DNA from: Apostichopus japonicus
Taxonomy: Eukaryota > Echinodermata > Holothuroidea > Aspidochirotida > Stichopodidae
Length of the DNA: 64,000 bases
Reading direction: 5' to 3'
Assembly (NCBI RefSeq): GCF_037975245.1
Contig: NC_092575.1
Coordinates: 19,859,841 to 19,923,840 of the forward strand
Positions 11,316-22,500 of the stretch are shown piece by piece (the first letter of the stretch is position 1; every line of letters starts with the position of its first letter). A model generated the notes under the pieces. It searched no databases, had not been told where the DNA came from, and saw only the letters and a program-made list of their open reading frames with translations. Both the position numbers and the translations under genes were made by a program.

Positions 11316-12380
11316 GTGACTTTCGTAGAGATGGCCTGGGGTACTAGTTTGGCCAATTTTGGTCAAACGTGTTACGCGAGACGAGGATTAATTTTTGTGT
11401 TCATGTCAGCATTTTTGGCGGGCCTTATGGATCTTTGTATGAAAGTTGTGTTACCAAGGTTACACCCAATAGAAGTAACAGCGGTGCGATGTACGGTGAT
11501 GTTTTTATGTATTATCCCTGACACTGTCTATAACTCAGAACTCAGTTGTTTTGCATCTGAGCTACGCAAGGAGTACAGATTGATTGTGATTCGGTCGCTC
11601 TTTGCAACAGCAGGATCTACTTTAATAATATGCGCAATAAACTACACAGAAATAGGTGATGCGGTTTCAGTTTACCATACCATGCCTGTCTTTGCTGGAA
11701 TCCTTAGTACTTTGTTATTGAGAGAGAAATATACAGTTGTACAATTCGGTCTTTCAATTCTTAGTTTTACGGGTGTCATCTTAGTCTCAAGGCCGCCGTT
11801 AATTCATTTCCTGAAGGACTACGGTATCTCCCAATCCGTCCGCCATTTATATGGAACCATTTTGGCCTTAAGCTGCGCCATTGTCACAGCTGCTAGCTTC
11901 GTTTTGTCGAGGAAACTATCAAGTCGGAATATAAGCGCGAATACGATTTTGTTTTATTTCGGCTTTGTTTCTACGGTAACAACAATCCCATTGGTTAGTA
12001 TTTGTCGTGAATGGAAGGTTCCAGAGTGTGGGAGTGATCGAATGACTCTAATAATGTCGGGTATTCTCAACTTTCTTGTTCAAAAAACCTTAATTGCCGC
12101 ACTGGAATTAGAAAAAGCAGTTTATGTAACCGTCATGTTTACCTTGAATATTGTCTTTGTGTTTCTAATTCAATTTCTATTTTTGGGCGTGCCCTTTGAT
12201 CTGTTCTCGGTATGTGGTGCTGTGATAATAATCTTAGCAAGCGTAGGAATAATGTTCGAAAAGAACAGAGAGACGACAGAAGAACAATCACCATCTCTCC
12301 AACAACACCAACAACAACAACAACAAGAGGAACAATGGGAAATGAGTTCTCCCTACGAGAGACAGAAACTACTCCCATAG
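11316..12380 (+). CDS. SLC35G-like (EamA/DMT superfamily) multi-pass transporter, intronless
   Basis: A 354-residue single-exon ORF with about ten hydrophobic segments in two EamA-type halves (roughly residues 25-155 and 175-320). Family-like features are the RSLFATAGSTL segment and the helix around DAVSVYHTMPVFAGI, where SLC35G1 relatives carry ADA(S/T)VI...P. The reading is a membrane carrier of the drug/metabolite transporter superfamily. Most SLC35 members move nucleotide sugars in the ER or Golgi; the G subfamily's substrate is poorly defined. The C-terminal tail (about 320-354) is hydrophilic with a glutamine run coded by CAA/CAG. An alternative start five codons in (11331) fits the alignable core equally well. 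Lack of introns suggests either an ancestral single-exon gene, as is common in SLC35G, or a retrocopy; the frame is fully intact. Confidence 0.85.
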   Translation: MTFVEMAWGTSLANFGQTCYARRGLIFVFMSAFLAGLMDLCMKVVLPRLHPIEVTAVRCTVMFLCIIPDTVYNSELSCFASELRKEYRLIVIRSLFATAGSTLIICAINYTEIGDAVSVYHTMPVFAGILSTLLLREKYTVVQFGLSILSFTGVILVSRPPLIHFLKDYGISQSVRHLYGTILALSCAIVTAASFVLSRKLSSRNISANTILFYFGFVSTVTTIPLVSICREWKVPECGSDRMTLIMSGILNFLVQKTLIAALELEKAVYVTVMFTLNIVFVFLIQFLFLGVPFDLFSVCGAVIIILASVGIMFEKNRETTEEQSPSLQQHQQQQQQEEQWEMSSPYERQKLLP

Positions 12381-12412
12381 ATGAACGACGTTGCAAACTA
12401 ACAATAAACATT

Positions 12413-12418
12413 CTTATT
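12413..12418 (+). terminator. Candidate polyadenylation signal AATAAA
   Basis: The canonical hexamer lies 32 bases past the TAG stop of the transporter gene. The sequence is AT-rich, so chance occurrence is possible. A usable site would give a very short 3' UTR. Confidence 0.35.
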
Positions 12419-12956
12419 ACCCTGACCCGCACGCATAATTTTCTATGTCGGGGGTTACGTTTGCTAAAGATGGAGCTCATTTTCTTGAACCGCGTCTTAG
12501 AAGAGGGGTTAAATGTGGTATAATTAAGGGTGAACCATATCATTTTGTTTCACTGGCATTTAATACAATGTCAATCGTCATTCCACGAAGAAAGAAAGAC
12601 CATTCTCTACAACAATAATATGGATAATTGAAGACGGAGCCTGTGAGGTACCTATACTCACCAGTCGCATGTACACCTATAGCTCCAACCCCGTCTACCT
12701 ATAGGAGCCAGGTGTACTTTGAAAGTTTTATTTTCTTGGGTTTGCTGAATTTGCTTTACATTATGATATAATATATGAAATCGTCATATATTTCAGATAT
12801 ACAGCTGATGACGGGACAGTTTTTCGAACTTATCGGAATAAGTTAAACTATATAATTCACGTCATTGAGTATATTTAAATGAGAGTAGCAATCCATTAAC
12901 GTGTTTCTGACTCCAACAGATGATTATGAAATAATTGTTAAGATTTCCATGCCGTT

Positions 12957-13153
12957 TTTACAGCCCAACTAAGGCTGAAGGTTTTCATAGAATTAAGCCT
13001 GGTATTGTTGAAAAAGTTACTATACCTCTTATATCTATATTACCAACAGGTATAGCTTGTGATTGGTATATCATTGCTTATCATATTAAAGTAGCTAAAG
13101 TTATACCCTTTTTCAAGAAAGGTGATGCTATGAATTGTGAAAATTTTAAATAG
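12957..13153 (+). pseudogene. LINE reverse-transcriptase fragment (N-terminal RT region)
   Basis: The open stretch reads like the start of a non-LTR RT domain: SPTKAEGFHRIKPGI, then AKVIPFFKKGDAMNCENFK. These match the family pattern (S-K-A-x-G-x-D-x-I-x-P ... A-K-V-x-P-I-F-K-K-G-D-x-x-D-x-x-N-Y-R-P) with decay at key positions. It stops where NYRPIS would follow. Relationship to the RT copy at 13840 is unclear; it is probably a separate truncated insertion. Confidence 0.6.
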
Positions 13154-13839
13154 GCCCGTTGATTTAGAGTTTCAGATATCTAAAGCTCTCCTTGAGATAT
13201 CGGAAATCTTTTGTTCGCAAATTTCAGATATATAAAGTGAAATTTCTGCTCGTTGGCCTCCCTTAGTTAACGCTCTTCACACAGCAGTGATGTCACCTCT
13301 ATGTATGATGCCTTCAAGTTCCAGGCATGGAGTGCTTGGGGAAAACTTCTTGATGGCTTGGTGTTCTGTTCGTGCTTAAAATAGTCCCTCTTTCCACTTC
13401 TAGGTTGTCATGAATGTTATAATATTCCCAGATTTTGTGATCGAAATGAATCAGAGGATTCCATGTAAGTCAGGTGATGCCATTTAATTTATCAAAATAA
13501 TAGGTTCATGTTTTTGGGGCAATATATTAGTACCCTTATAGCCTATGCCTTGCCGGGAAGAGGAAGTGAATATATGTTCAGATAATGGTATCTACCGAGG
13601 ACTGCATGAGGGTGTGTTATGGTCTCTCGACTGGATTTTACTGGCCGACGCTGCTTCTTTTCTGTTTGTTTTTGAATAAAGGTCATATAATATTTTAGAA
13701 AGCTTCTCCTGTCATCATGTAAAAATGATTTTACAGTGGAAGATATATGATATATGAGTAGTATTCCAGACTTTCAAGGGGGGGGGGGGGTGGTCCTAAA
13801 CTGGATACGGTCTTATTTCGGATGAGGTTGTCTTAAAGG

Positions 13840-14850
13840 AGCTGCTTTTGTCTAAATGATTCTAAAGCATTTGGGCCTGATACAATCCATCCGTATTTGT
13901 TGAAGACTTTTGCACACCATTTCTGCGTTCCACACTCATTGGTTTTTAGTAAATTTATGAATTAAAGTTATATGTTCCTCAGGACTGGAGTGGTGCTAAT
14001 ATTACCCCAATTTTCAAGAAGGGTGATAAGTATAAGCCCTGTAATTACAGGCCCGTTAGTCTCACTAGTGTTGTTTGTAAGGTCATGGATTCTATTGTTA
14101 AAAACGTCTATGGTCAGTCAACTCAGTAGTCAGTCTTAGATCAGAGAGTCTCAACATGGATTTTGTCAAAAAAAGGTCTTGTCTCAATAATATTCTTGAG
14201 TTTATGGAAGATATAACAAGCTCACTAAATAGGCAGAAGTCTGTAGATGTTGTGTTCCTGGATTTCCAGAAGGCCTTTGATAAAGTTCCCCTTCAGCGTC
14301 TTTTACTTGGGCTGAACAGTATGGGTGTCAATGGGAATTTACTGTCTTGGATCGAGAATTCGCTTGGTAATAGGAAACAGAGGGTGGTAATTAAAGTGCT
14401 TCTTCTTGGCAAGACGTTACTAGTGGGGTTCCAAAAGGGTCTGTTTTGGGTCCCTTGTTGTTTTTTGCCGATATAAATGACATTGACGGAGATATTTTTT
14501 TGTGTACAAAGAAGTTTGCTGATGACACCAAACTGTATTCTGAGCTAGGTCTCTAATTAAGCCAAAAGCGATTCTGAGAAATTTGAAATGGATATGGATA
14601 AGGTTTTTTACTGGTCTCCGGGATGGCAAACGCTTTTTAACATTGATAAATGCAAAGTGATGCATATTGGTAGTAGCCTGTAACCGAAAGTATACCTACA
14701 ATCTTAATGGTGAGGAGTTACAGGAGGTCTTTGTTGAAAGAGACCTACATTGACTCATCTCTGCAACCTTCTAAACATTGTCTCGAAGCTGCTAAGGGTT
14801 TAAGGTATTATCAAGACGAGTTCAGATATCTGTAAGAGGACATAATACAC
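13840..14850 (+). pseudogene. CR1/L2-like LINE reverse transcriptase, decayed
   Basis: Read across several frames, this gives the canonical RT order: SKAFGPDTIHPYLLK, then ITPIFKKGDKYKPCNYRPVS (about 14010), RSCLNNILEFME and VFLDFQKAFDKVP (14156-14300), NRKQRVVI, a GSVLGPLLF-type block (about 14440), FADDTK (about 14515, the catalytic palm motif), and FNIDKCKVMHIG (about 14640). Frameshifts and stops separate these blocks, so no functional enzyme is made. No poly(A) or endonuclease domain was recognised here. Confidence 0.85.
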
Positions 14851-16190
14851 ACAATCGGTGACTCCGAGCAGCGGTGGCCACGTGAGGTATAGTGGGTACA
14901 GAATCATAACAAACCATCGCGCGACATGTGCGCAGTGTTTAAGAACGGAGGATTGTCGTATCAAACAATGAAAAGTGTAGCAACAAGAGGCAACTCAATT
15001 CCTTTCAGTTTGTCATGATTAATGTGTAATGTAGAAGAGAAAGTATCTCAAGTCATAAGGTGTTTATGAAAAAGTAACAGATGGTAGGTAAGTGTTCACA
15101 AGAAATCAGCAGCAACTTATGCAATCAAAGTCATTCTTTACACTTTTCTTTTTCTTTTGAAAACATTTGAACAATGTTGCTGGTTTAACTAACATATGGA
15201 ATTTTAAATTGAATAAGTTTCTGATCACCCTTCCAAGGAAAAACATAAGTCCAGTAGGTTTCATTATTGGGAAAATGATATAAACATATTACGTAGTTAT
15301 TATTGGCTGTACCTTAAAATGCAGTTTTCTTTTTTTTTTTAAATATCAGTATTAAAATCCAGGTGCTATGAACCAAAGTATAAGATTGTAGGACTAGGAG
15401 TAGGATTGTAAAGTAGGATTTTGAACTTTGCATGGTGGAAATACTATCCAGTAATTTTTGCGGTGAAACCATAATGATCTACCAATGAGTTGGGTGGTTT
15501 TAAACAAACAATGGTATTGAAGACGATCAGAGCTTACTAAATGAAACGTTGAGTTGCTAAAACCACCCCAACTCATTGAGAGATCATGGTGTTACCTCAA
15601 ACCAATTAATTAACTGCCATTCATTGCCTTAAAAGTTAAATGATTATGTTTCCATGTTGTATTTATTACCAGGGGCAGATCAAGGATTTTTTTTTTGGGG
15701 GGGGGGGGGTGGTCATGCGTACACTCATAAAGTTTACCATCACAGATAATAACCCCTGCATATTGTCATCTTTTTATTTGTCTTTGTCAGAGCAGCCCCC
15801 CCCCCCCCCCCCAGATTACACATGAAGAAATTCAGCCGGCTAGGCCAACATTTCTACATGTATTATTTAGTCAAATTATAGGATGTTTCCATGTAACTGC
15901 AATAATTTTCCCCTTGTCATGACAGCATCATACATTATTCTATCAACTCAAGGTAGTGTTGAAAAGAATTTGTTTTTGTAGATGACATACTGTAGATGTA
16001 TACTCTATTCAGTACATGATAGTTATTGTGTTGAATACATGAATTAAACTTACAATAATACTGTTTGTTCGGTGTCAACCTGGTTTTCATTTATTTATTT
16101 TGTCAAATAAATACAACTGTAGTAGACATATATACAGCTTTCTTTTTTTTTTAAAGCACATTTTCACATAGATCTGATAAATGGAATGGA
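14851..16190. other. Non-coding; hairpin and homopolymer tracts
   Basis: AT-rich stretch between the LINE and the YqaJ pseudogene. It contains a long hairpin (15462-15596), a CAGGGGCAGATCAAGGA start followed by T and G runs (about 15671-15710) and a C run (about 15797-15812), which together look like another degraded hAT-like MITE without a readable target duplication. Confidence 0.45.
15462..15596. repeat. Long imperfect hairpin, ~40-bp arms
   Basis: GGTGAAACCAT..GATCT..CAATGAGTTGGGTGGTTTTA (15462-15502) pairs with TAAAACCACCCCAACTCATTG..AGATCATGGTGTTACC (15558-15596) with few mismatches; the intervening loop is about 55 bases. It could be a small MITE or a transcribed hairpin. Confidence 0.65.
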
Positions 16191-16720
16191 TTAAACATAA
16201 AAATTGTTCAATTTACTTAACAAACTATTCCAATATTCTTCATCAAACAGTATCCTTATTACTGCCATCTCATGTGAATCACTTAAATATACAACAAAGT
16301 CACACCATGATAACCCTGAGATTGCTAATTGTCCTTGGACCTGATCGTAATACCCATGAGGATGATTTTTCATGAGGGAATACATGTTAGTGTGTCGTTC
16401 TTTAAATAGAAACCTTTAGAGGATACAGCTTCCTCGAGAGAAAGTTCTTTCTGAACAAGTGGACACTTTATCTCCAACAGTCCAAAGCACTCCTCCATGG
16501 ATGGATCATACACTTTGCCATTTGGTGGATTTTGTGCCACTGTTTTTAGGAGCTTTGCCAAACCATTCCGACAAAGTTTGGCCGTTGACACTGGGCACAC
16601 TAGTACTTCCGATGGATTTAGAATAGTTGAAATCGTGATGTAACCAACAAATGCAAAAAGAATCATGACCCTTACAACAGTGGCACTCGGCTGACGCCAT
16701 GTTGTTGCCATACACCGCAC
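16191..16720 (-). pseudogene. SWIM zinc finger + YqaJ-like nuclease gene fragment, frameshifted
   Basis: Three frame-shifted segments on the minus strand make up the order seen in SWIM/YqaJ proteins. Near 16700, MASAECHCCKGHDSFC resembles the CxC...C half of a SWIM finger. Around 16440-16520, GKVYDPSMEECFGLLEIKCP matches the nuclease signature (SPDG...G-L-L-E-I-K-C-P, the E-x-K being catalytic in lambda-exonuclease-type folds). At 16210-16365, YYDQVQGQLAISGLSWCDFVVYL matches the following Q-x-Q-x-Q-L block. The frame changes after the SWIM part and again before YYDQVQ, so no intact product. YqaJ nucleases are of phage/viral-recombinase type and are frequent in invertebrate repeats. An A-rich stretch just past the 3' end (about 16160-16140 on this strand) could mark a retrocopy. 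Confidence 0.7.
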
Positions 16721-16789
16721 TTGGTTTGTTTACATTGTATACCCACTATAGGTCACGTGACGCCGTTCGCCGATTGTGTCTATTGTTAG

Positions 16790-17585
16790 GCTTATAAGCA
16801 GTTGGTTAGCAGGCGCGTAGCCAAGGGGGGGGGGCGAGGGGGCAGCCGCCCCCCCCCCCATTGAGCATATTTTTTTGGTATGTTAGTCGCTAGTAATTTC
16901 AAAAGAGAAAATGCTAAGATGCAACTTACAAGGTCTGGGAAGTGCAATTTCCAGCGATCGGGGAGGCATTTTCAACCAAAATGTTCTTGTACGATTCGCG
17001 CCAACCTATGGTGGCGCTACGCTTAGATAGTTAGCAATGCCCTACAGTATCAACGGCTCTGATAGTTTGCCTACAGATTCGCCCCTCCACTGGCAAATTC
17101 CTCGATACGCGCCTGTTGGTTAGGCCTCATCTGGAGTATGCTGTGCATGCTTGGAACCCATATTTTGCTAAGGATAAGGAAACTTAGTACTCGAGAAGGA
17201 CGGATCCAGAGGAGGGCTACTAACAATTAAGATATGATGGGTGTTCCTTATTATAGGCGGTTACAGCTGTTGAATATCACTACATTGGTGCTTAGGGGGT
17301 TACGTGCACTGATTCAGATTTTCAAGATTGTGTATGGTTTTGACAATATATCCTTCCCTGACTTTTTCATAGGTTTGCTTAAAGTAGTTGTTACAGGTCA
17401 GGTCATGGTCTTAAACTCCAAAAGTCACAAATTAGGATTAATATTCGGCATAACGCTTTTTCTAATAGCGGTTGTGAATGAGTGGAACGGTTTGCCTGAT
17501 AAAGTTGTACTTGCAAAGTAGTGTGAATGGGTTTAAGAATGCATTTAAGAATGGGTTTAAGAATGCAAAGCATGCTTTGTAATCG
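16790..17585 (+). pseudogene. CR1-like LINE ORF2 3' end, split by a MITE
   Basis: Conceptual peptide in shifting frames: AYKQ, then (after the MITE) LVRPHLEYAVHAWNP, RLQLLNITTLV...IQIFKIVYGFD, GHGLKLQKSQIRI-like, and VVNEWNGLPDKVVLAK. These are the usual C-terminal blocks of CR1-group ORF2 (L-V-R-P-x-L-E-Y-A-x-x-x-W-N-P ... F-K-I ... V-x-x-W-N-x-L-P). Several frameshifts make it inactive. Removing the MITE and one 8-base duplicate restores a continuous LYKQLVRPHLEY-type reading frame. Confidence 0.82.
16810..17115. mobile_element. hAT-type MITE with perfect 8-bp duplication TTGGTTAG
   Basis: Starts CAGGCGCGTAGCC and ends GATACGCGCCTG. TTGGTTAG flanks it at 16802-16809 and 17116-17123. The body (GC-rich G/C runs, CAGCGATC, ..GTGGCGCTACGCTTAGATAGT..) is homologous to 5350-5680 and 62040-62270 of the composite blocks. 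It lies within a LINE coding segment and is therefore younger than that LINE copy. Confidence 0.9.
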
Positions 17586-17699
17586 GGTCTGAGTGTTTGT
17601 GTCTTCAGTTTTTTCCTCTCCTAGAGGGTCCTTGATGGGGACTTGAGTGTCTCTCCTGATCCCGTTTTTCTACTAAACTAAACTAATCATTTGGTTGGT

Positions 17700-19317
17700 G
17701 GGTCGATCCCTACAATCAGGTCGCTCCCAACGGGTCCTACTATACTACATCGGAAAATAACTTGGAATATGTGAAACGTCTTTCCATACGCAATGACCTG
17801 CACAATTAACTTTTTTGCTGACATCACGAAGGTCGAAGATAGGAACTTTTCAAATGACGTCACTCACAAATTGGTACGGTTGTTTACTGTATCGACTGAC
17901 TGTGTGAAATCGTAAAGTGCTGGCCAACTGTTAGTCAGCCACTGTATATTTCAAACGAATTTTCTAGAAAAAAAACATACCATATATTTTAACGTTTGGG
18001 AAACGACGAAGTTTTATACTGATTTAAAGCGATTACAGTGCCTGTTGAAATCATGACCTCTTTGATAGTATTTTACAAAACTATTCACAAACTTACGTAG
18101 CCTATTATGAGTAGGCTATGGGGCAAACATGATTGAGATTGATACTTTTGTACAGGAACTGTTGTTAGATACCGTGCAAAGCTAATGTTAGGCTAGTAAA
18201 GTACATTGAATTTGAAGACTAACGTTACATTGCAGACGTTTGTGGTCATAGCAGAAACAGTAAACATACGTTTCACCCGTCTTTGGCAATTGAGCTATAT
18301 TGTTCATTTCTGACGTGAAGTTTACATGGATTGATATGATAAAATTGGTAAATTTAAGTTAGGCTATACTATATATTATCAGTAATCAGTGCTTAGGCCT
18401 AACGTAAGGCCTTGGCTAGACCCAAAAATTAACCTACCCCTACGGTCTAACAGTTAGGCTATTGTTGTTGCAATTTGATTATGCTAAGTAACATTAAAGT
18501 TAGAATAGGCCTTTAGCCTAAGTTAGGCTAGTCGAAATTCATGAATTAACATTAAATTAGCCTGACTTAATTGGGCCTAATGCCTTTTATTAATCAAACA
18601 GTCTCAAATTGACTGATTTAGGCCGATTATCCCAATGTTACTTGTTAGGCCAGTAGTATGGCTAACAAAATAAGTAACATAACAAAATCTGAACAAAGGC
18701 TAGGCCCAGGTAGGCTAAGCCATACTTCAGCAAAATATAAGGATGTAACTGCATATGCCTAGTGGCAGATAATAATGTCTACATGCCATAGTAGGTTGCT
18801 TCAGAGCTCAATACACAATTTGAGAAGACAAAATAATGAAAGCCCTGTAGGGCAAATCAGTGTATTACTTCTGAATAAAAACTCATGTCCACACATTGGT
18901 TGGTCTCTGCAACTGCCCTGTGTTAATCTATGAATGCATGACGACATCAGTAACAGTGCTACAGTACCACCTACTGTATCCATAATTATAGCTTTGGTGC
19001 CATTACAATTCATCAACTTTTTGAGCAACTTACATTATCATGCAGTAGTATCCAAACTTGAAAAAGAAAATGCTCAGTTGTTGCAAGAGACATAATTTTG
19101 CCTTTTTGTTGCTTTTAGTGGACTAACAGTTTTGCTCATCGGTGTCAAAACATTTAATGAAAAACCAGGTTGTAACCAACAAAGCACAAATGTCTTTAAA
19201 CATTTACCCAGACGTTAAGTGTATTTTGCATATTGCCATGGTTACCAGGTTGTAGAACTTGTATGTAAAACCAAACCTCCTAACTCACATTTGACATAAT
19301 TTTGTCTTTTCCCTCAG
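17700..19317. other. 5' flank of the RNF34-like gene; TAGGCCTA-rich tract
   Basis: No gene was recognised. Between about 18100 and 18720 the words TAGGCT, TAGGCC and their complements recur more than fifteen times. A first non-coding exon and promoter of the downstream gene are expected somewhere here, since its first coding exon begins at a splice acceptor (CCCTCAG ending 19317), but I could not place them. Confidence 0.4.
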
Positions 19318-19330
19318 AGATCTCAAGTCC

Positions 19331-19573
19331 ATGGGCTCTTCACCAAGTTCTCAACCTGGTGCTAACTTTCAGAACCATTCAACTCATCCTAGCCATAGAG
19401 CTTCGAACAATTTGTCATCTAGGCAATCGCAAGCGTTTGTAGCTTGGAGTAGTCAGGCTCACCTAGGGTCAGAAGAAACATCAACAACAACATCAACACC
19501 AGCTGAAGGAAGAAATAATGACACAATGGTGTGCGAGGCATGCAAAGCCAACTTCAATCTACTAAGGAGGAAG
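19331..19573 (+). CDS. RNF34: RNF34-like coding exon 1: N-terminus and first FYVE cysteine pair
   Basis: Opened by the acceptor CCCTCAG at 19317; closed by AAG|GTACTG. Residues 1-81: a Ser/Gln/Thr-rich leader, then [16 protein letters not shown], the first cysteine pair of the FYVE-like finger. The exon break falls between the first and second cysteine pairs. Confidence 0.88.
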
Positions 19574-22500
19574 GTACTGTACAGTAGTTATAATAACAGT
19601 ATAATTTATTCTTTTCTTGTTTCAATCTCAAGTAATGTAAAGAAGGTGTAACAGCCTTTGATAACCCCCCCCACCCCACCCCACCCCTATCCCATCCATC
19701 CATCCATCCAGAACAAAGATCAAAAGATAGTTACTATTGTGCTACACAAGTTTGACATGACCTGATATTGTAAAGCAGATAGGAGAGAACAATTTGGTGG
19801 TCGCATTTTGTGTAGTAGTTATCAGGATTACAAATTTTATTATTCGTAAAATAGCCCAAAAAGGATACTTCTGCATAAAAAAAATGCTCTACTGCCTTGT
19901 TTGCATCTTCTAAACTACAAAAACCATAAAACTTGACTGAATTCTTTCAGAGCGTGTTGAACTATTGAAACACAAATATTGACTCTTGAAAGGAATCGAA
20001 AAGCAACACGTTTTTTTTTTCTTTCTTCAAAACTTAAATATTTTTCTGTGTTTTGCTTTCTCAGAATCTGTGTTGTGATTGCAAGAAGCAGTACTGCAGT
20101 TCATGCAGTGCCAAGGAGCACAGAAGATGCCATAACTGCCTTCTGTTTAAGTGCCCTATCACACGTGATAAACTGCACGAGTTGAAGATGAAGGACCTCC
20201 GCCAGTATCTCAGCGTACACGATATACCCACTGAACGATGTAAAGAGAAGGGCGACCTGGTGGAATTAATATACAACTTCTTGAATTCGAGAAGTACTAA
20301 CGGACCGACAGGGTTATATCAGGGATCTGCCAATATATCTCAGAACAGATCAGGGTCGGGGTCGGGGTTTGTGCGAGCGCCACCACTGCCCCCTAACCAT
20401 CCACCCAGTGGTCCTCAGACAGGGTTCACAAATCTACAGAACACTGCCGAAAGACTCTATAGCCAGGCCCATCAGCAGTTCTTCGGTGGGTCGGCCGGTG
20501 CGACAGAAGGAAGACCTTTTGGTAGCGTGACAGTGACAACGGACTTTGGAAGAAACCATCCGCACGGTCCGTTCGCTACCAGTCAGGAACAGTACTCATC
20601 TTCGGCTGCGAGAGAACAGCACCCGCAGCATTCCTCACAAGAAAGTAGAGTAAGTACAGTACATCATAGCTTTGTCTCGTTCCTTTCAAGGGATTTGATA
20701 TAAGAGTGTGTTGGTTGTTTTTGAGTTTGTGCCATTTGTGATGTACAGAGAGGGTCTTAACAAAAACTTGAATGCCATAGTTTGTGATTTCTCAGTCCAT
20801 TTTCTGGTGTGCACTTGCTTAAAATATTCTTACAGTATAAAAATTGTTACCTGCTCCAGGGAGAGTCCAATGTTTGCAGGGTTTTCAATGTAATATCTGT
20901 CTACATATCTTAAAGGCTGCATACAAACCATGACGACACCTGTTATTCACTTGTGTTCAAAATACAAGTGTATAATAAATCATATGTCAATTTATTCAAG
21001 CTGTTGTAATGTTTGTGCTAATTCTACCTTCCAAAGAACATCGTTGTCTTGTACAGTACTTGCTTTTGTGTGTGTGCTGTATGCACCTCTGTGAAATTGC
21101 TGCAGTACTTAAATTATGTAAATTGCGTACTTCATTTTTGATGAATGCAGAGGGATGGTTGAGGGAGGGGAGGGAGGAGCAGGGAGGGGCACTGTACTGG
21201 GGCAAATGATAATATCTAAGAACCGTAGGCATTATTGAAGATATTACAAAAGGTATTTGAGGACTTGTGTAATTAGTACGAGTTCCTATTCTAGAAAGTC
21301 ATGCAGTTGCCCTTTGTTGAAATGTTTTCTTTACAATGAGCTACCATGTTAGAAAGGGTATTGCAAGGTTTTCCAGTTCAAACTACTGTATCTGTCAAGA
21401 AGAAGCTCATGGCACAGTGAACCACATTGAAAAGGACAAAGCAAGTACCAGACAAAGAATAAGATTTTAAAGTCTCAATACGTGTTTGCTGATGAATTTC
21501 GGAAAACAAACTTCCGAAGCAGATTCAATGTTTCTTACTCTAAATGCACTCTGACCAGGTGGGTTTAATGGAGAAAAGCTGTCGCAATCGAAAGAAAGAA
21601 ATTTGTTTTCTGTTGCCCTTATGGTGCGAACGATTTACCGTAAAATCACTGCGACGGCCCATATTAGCCTATTCATTACACAAAATGTAAAATATATACT
21701 TGTATCGTCCACTCTTAAGTCCTATGCCTAACGGTCGTAAACAAAACAGAGAGATTTGATTGGTGCAAGATCTGTTAGCCGGGGCTTGCAAATTTGAGTG
21801 AAGTTTGTAGAATCTACGGACTCGTTAAAAAATCTGGCAAATTTCATTCAATTCAGCTTAAAAATGTTTAACGACAGATAACTCAATAAAAATAATGATT
21901 ATTATTATGAAAATTGCATAGAATGGTGTTATTTTCAGTGAGCAATTAGGCAGTAAGCTAGAAAGGTCGATTTTAAAATTGGGCAAACACACATTCAGAC
22001 TTTAAGGTTAAAGTCAAATAGAAGTCATTGAGTTCTAGAAACAGATGATTTGAAGTACACAAGAGAATCAGATAGTTTGATGGATTCAGGTAATTTGTTC
22101 CAAAGATGTGGGGCAGTAGAAGCAAACAGTGCTTTCCGCAGGATGTGTTAGTAGGCTTTATGGTGTCAAGACTTGAGAAATGATTTTGTAGACCATGTAA
22201 GGGAGTTACACATGTCCATGTGGGAAGTAATAAATTTCATGTACAGCTGTATCTTGAGTGAGATACTTTATAAATAAGTCCTGTGCTGCATAGATTGTAA
22301 GTGGAGCAGATGCACACAGGGGAGGAGATATGATCACCACAGTAAATGACATGCCAGACTCAAATATTCAGCCCAAATTGCAAACTCTTGATGCACGACG
22401 GTGGGTATATTTGAAGAGCCAACACCAAGACAGGGGACTTTGACTTTATCGCTGCGATCTTTTGAGCCAAACATAATAAATTCAGTGTCATTATCATTTA

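Noticed and set aside
13840-17585. One single continuous LINE from RT to C-terminus
   Set aside because: About 2 kb of unrelated sequence, including an opposite-strand YqaJ pseudogene, separates the RT part from the 3' part; two independent insertions are simpler, although a later insertion splitting one element cannot be excluded.
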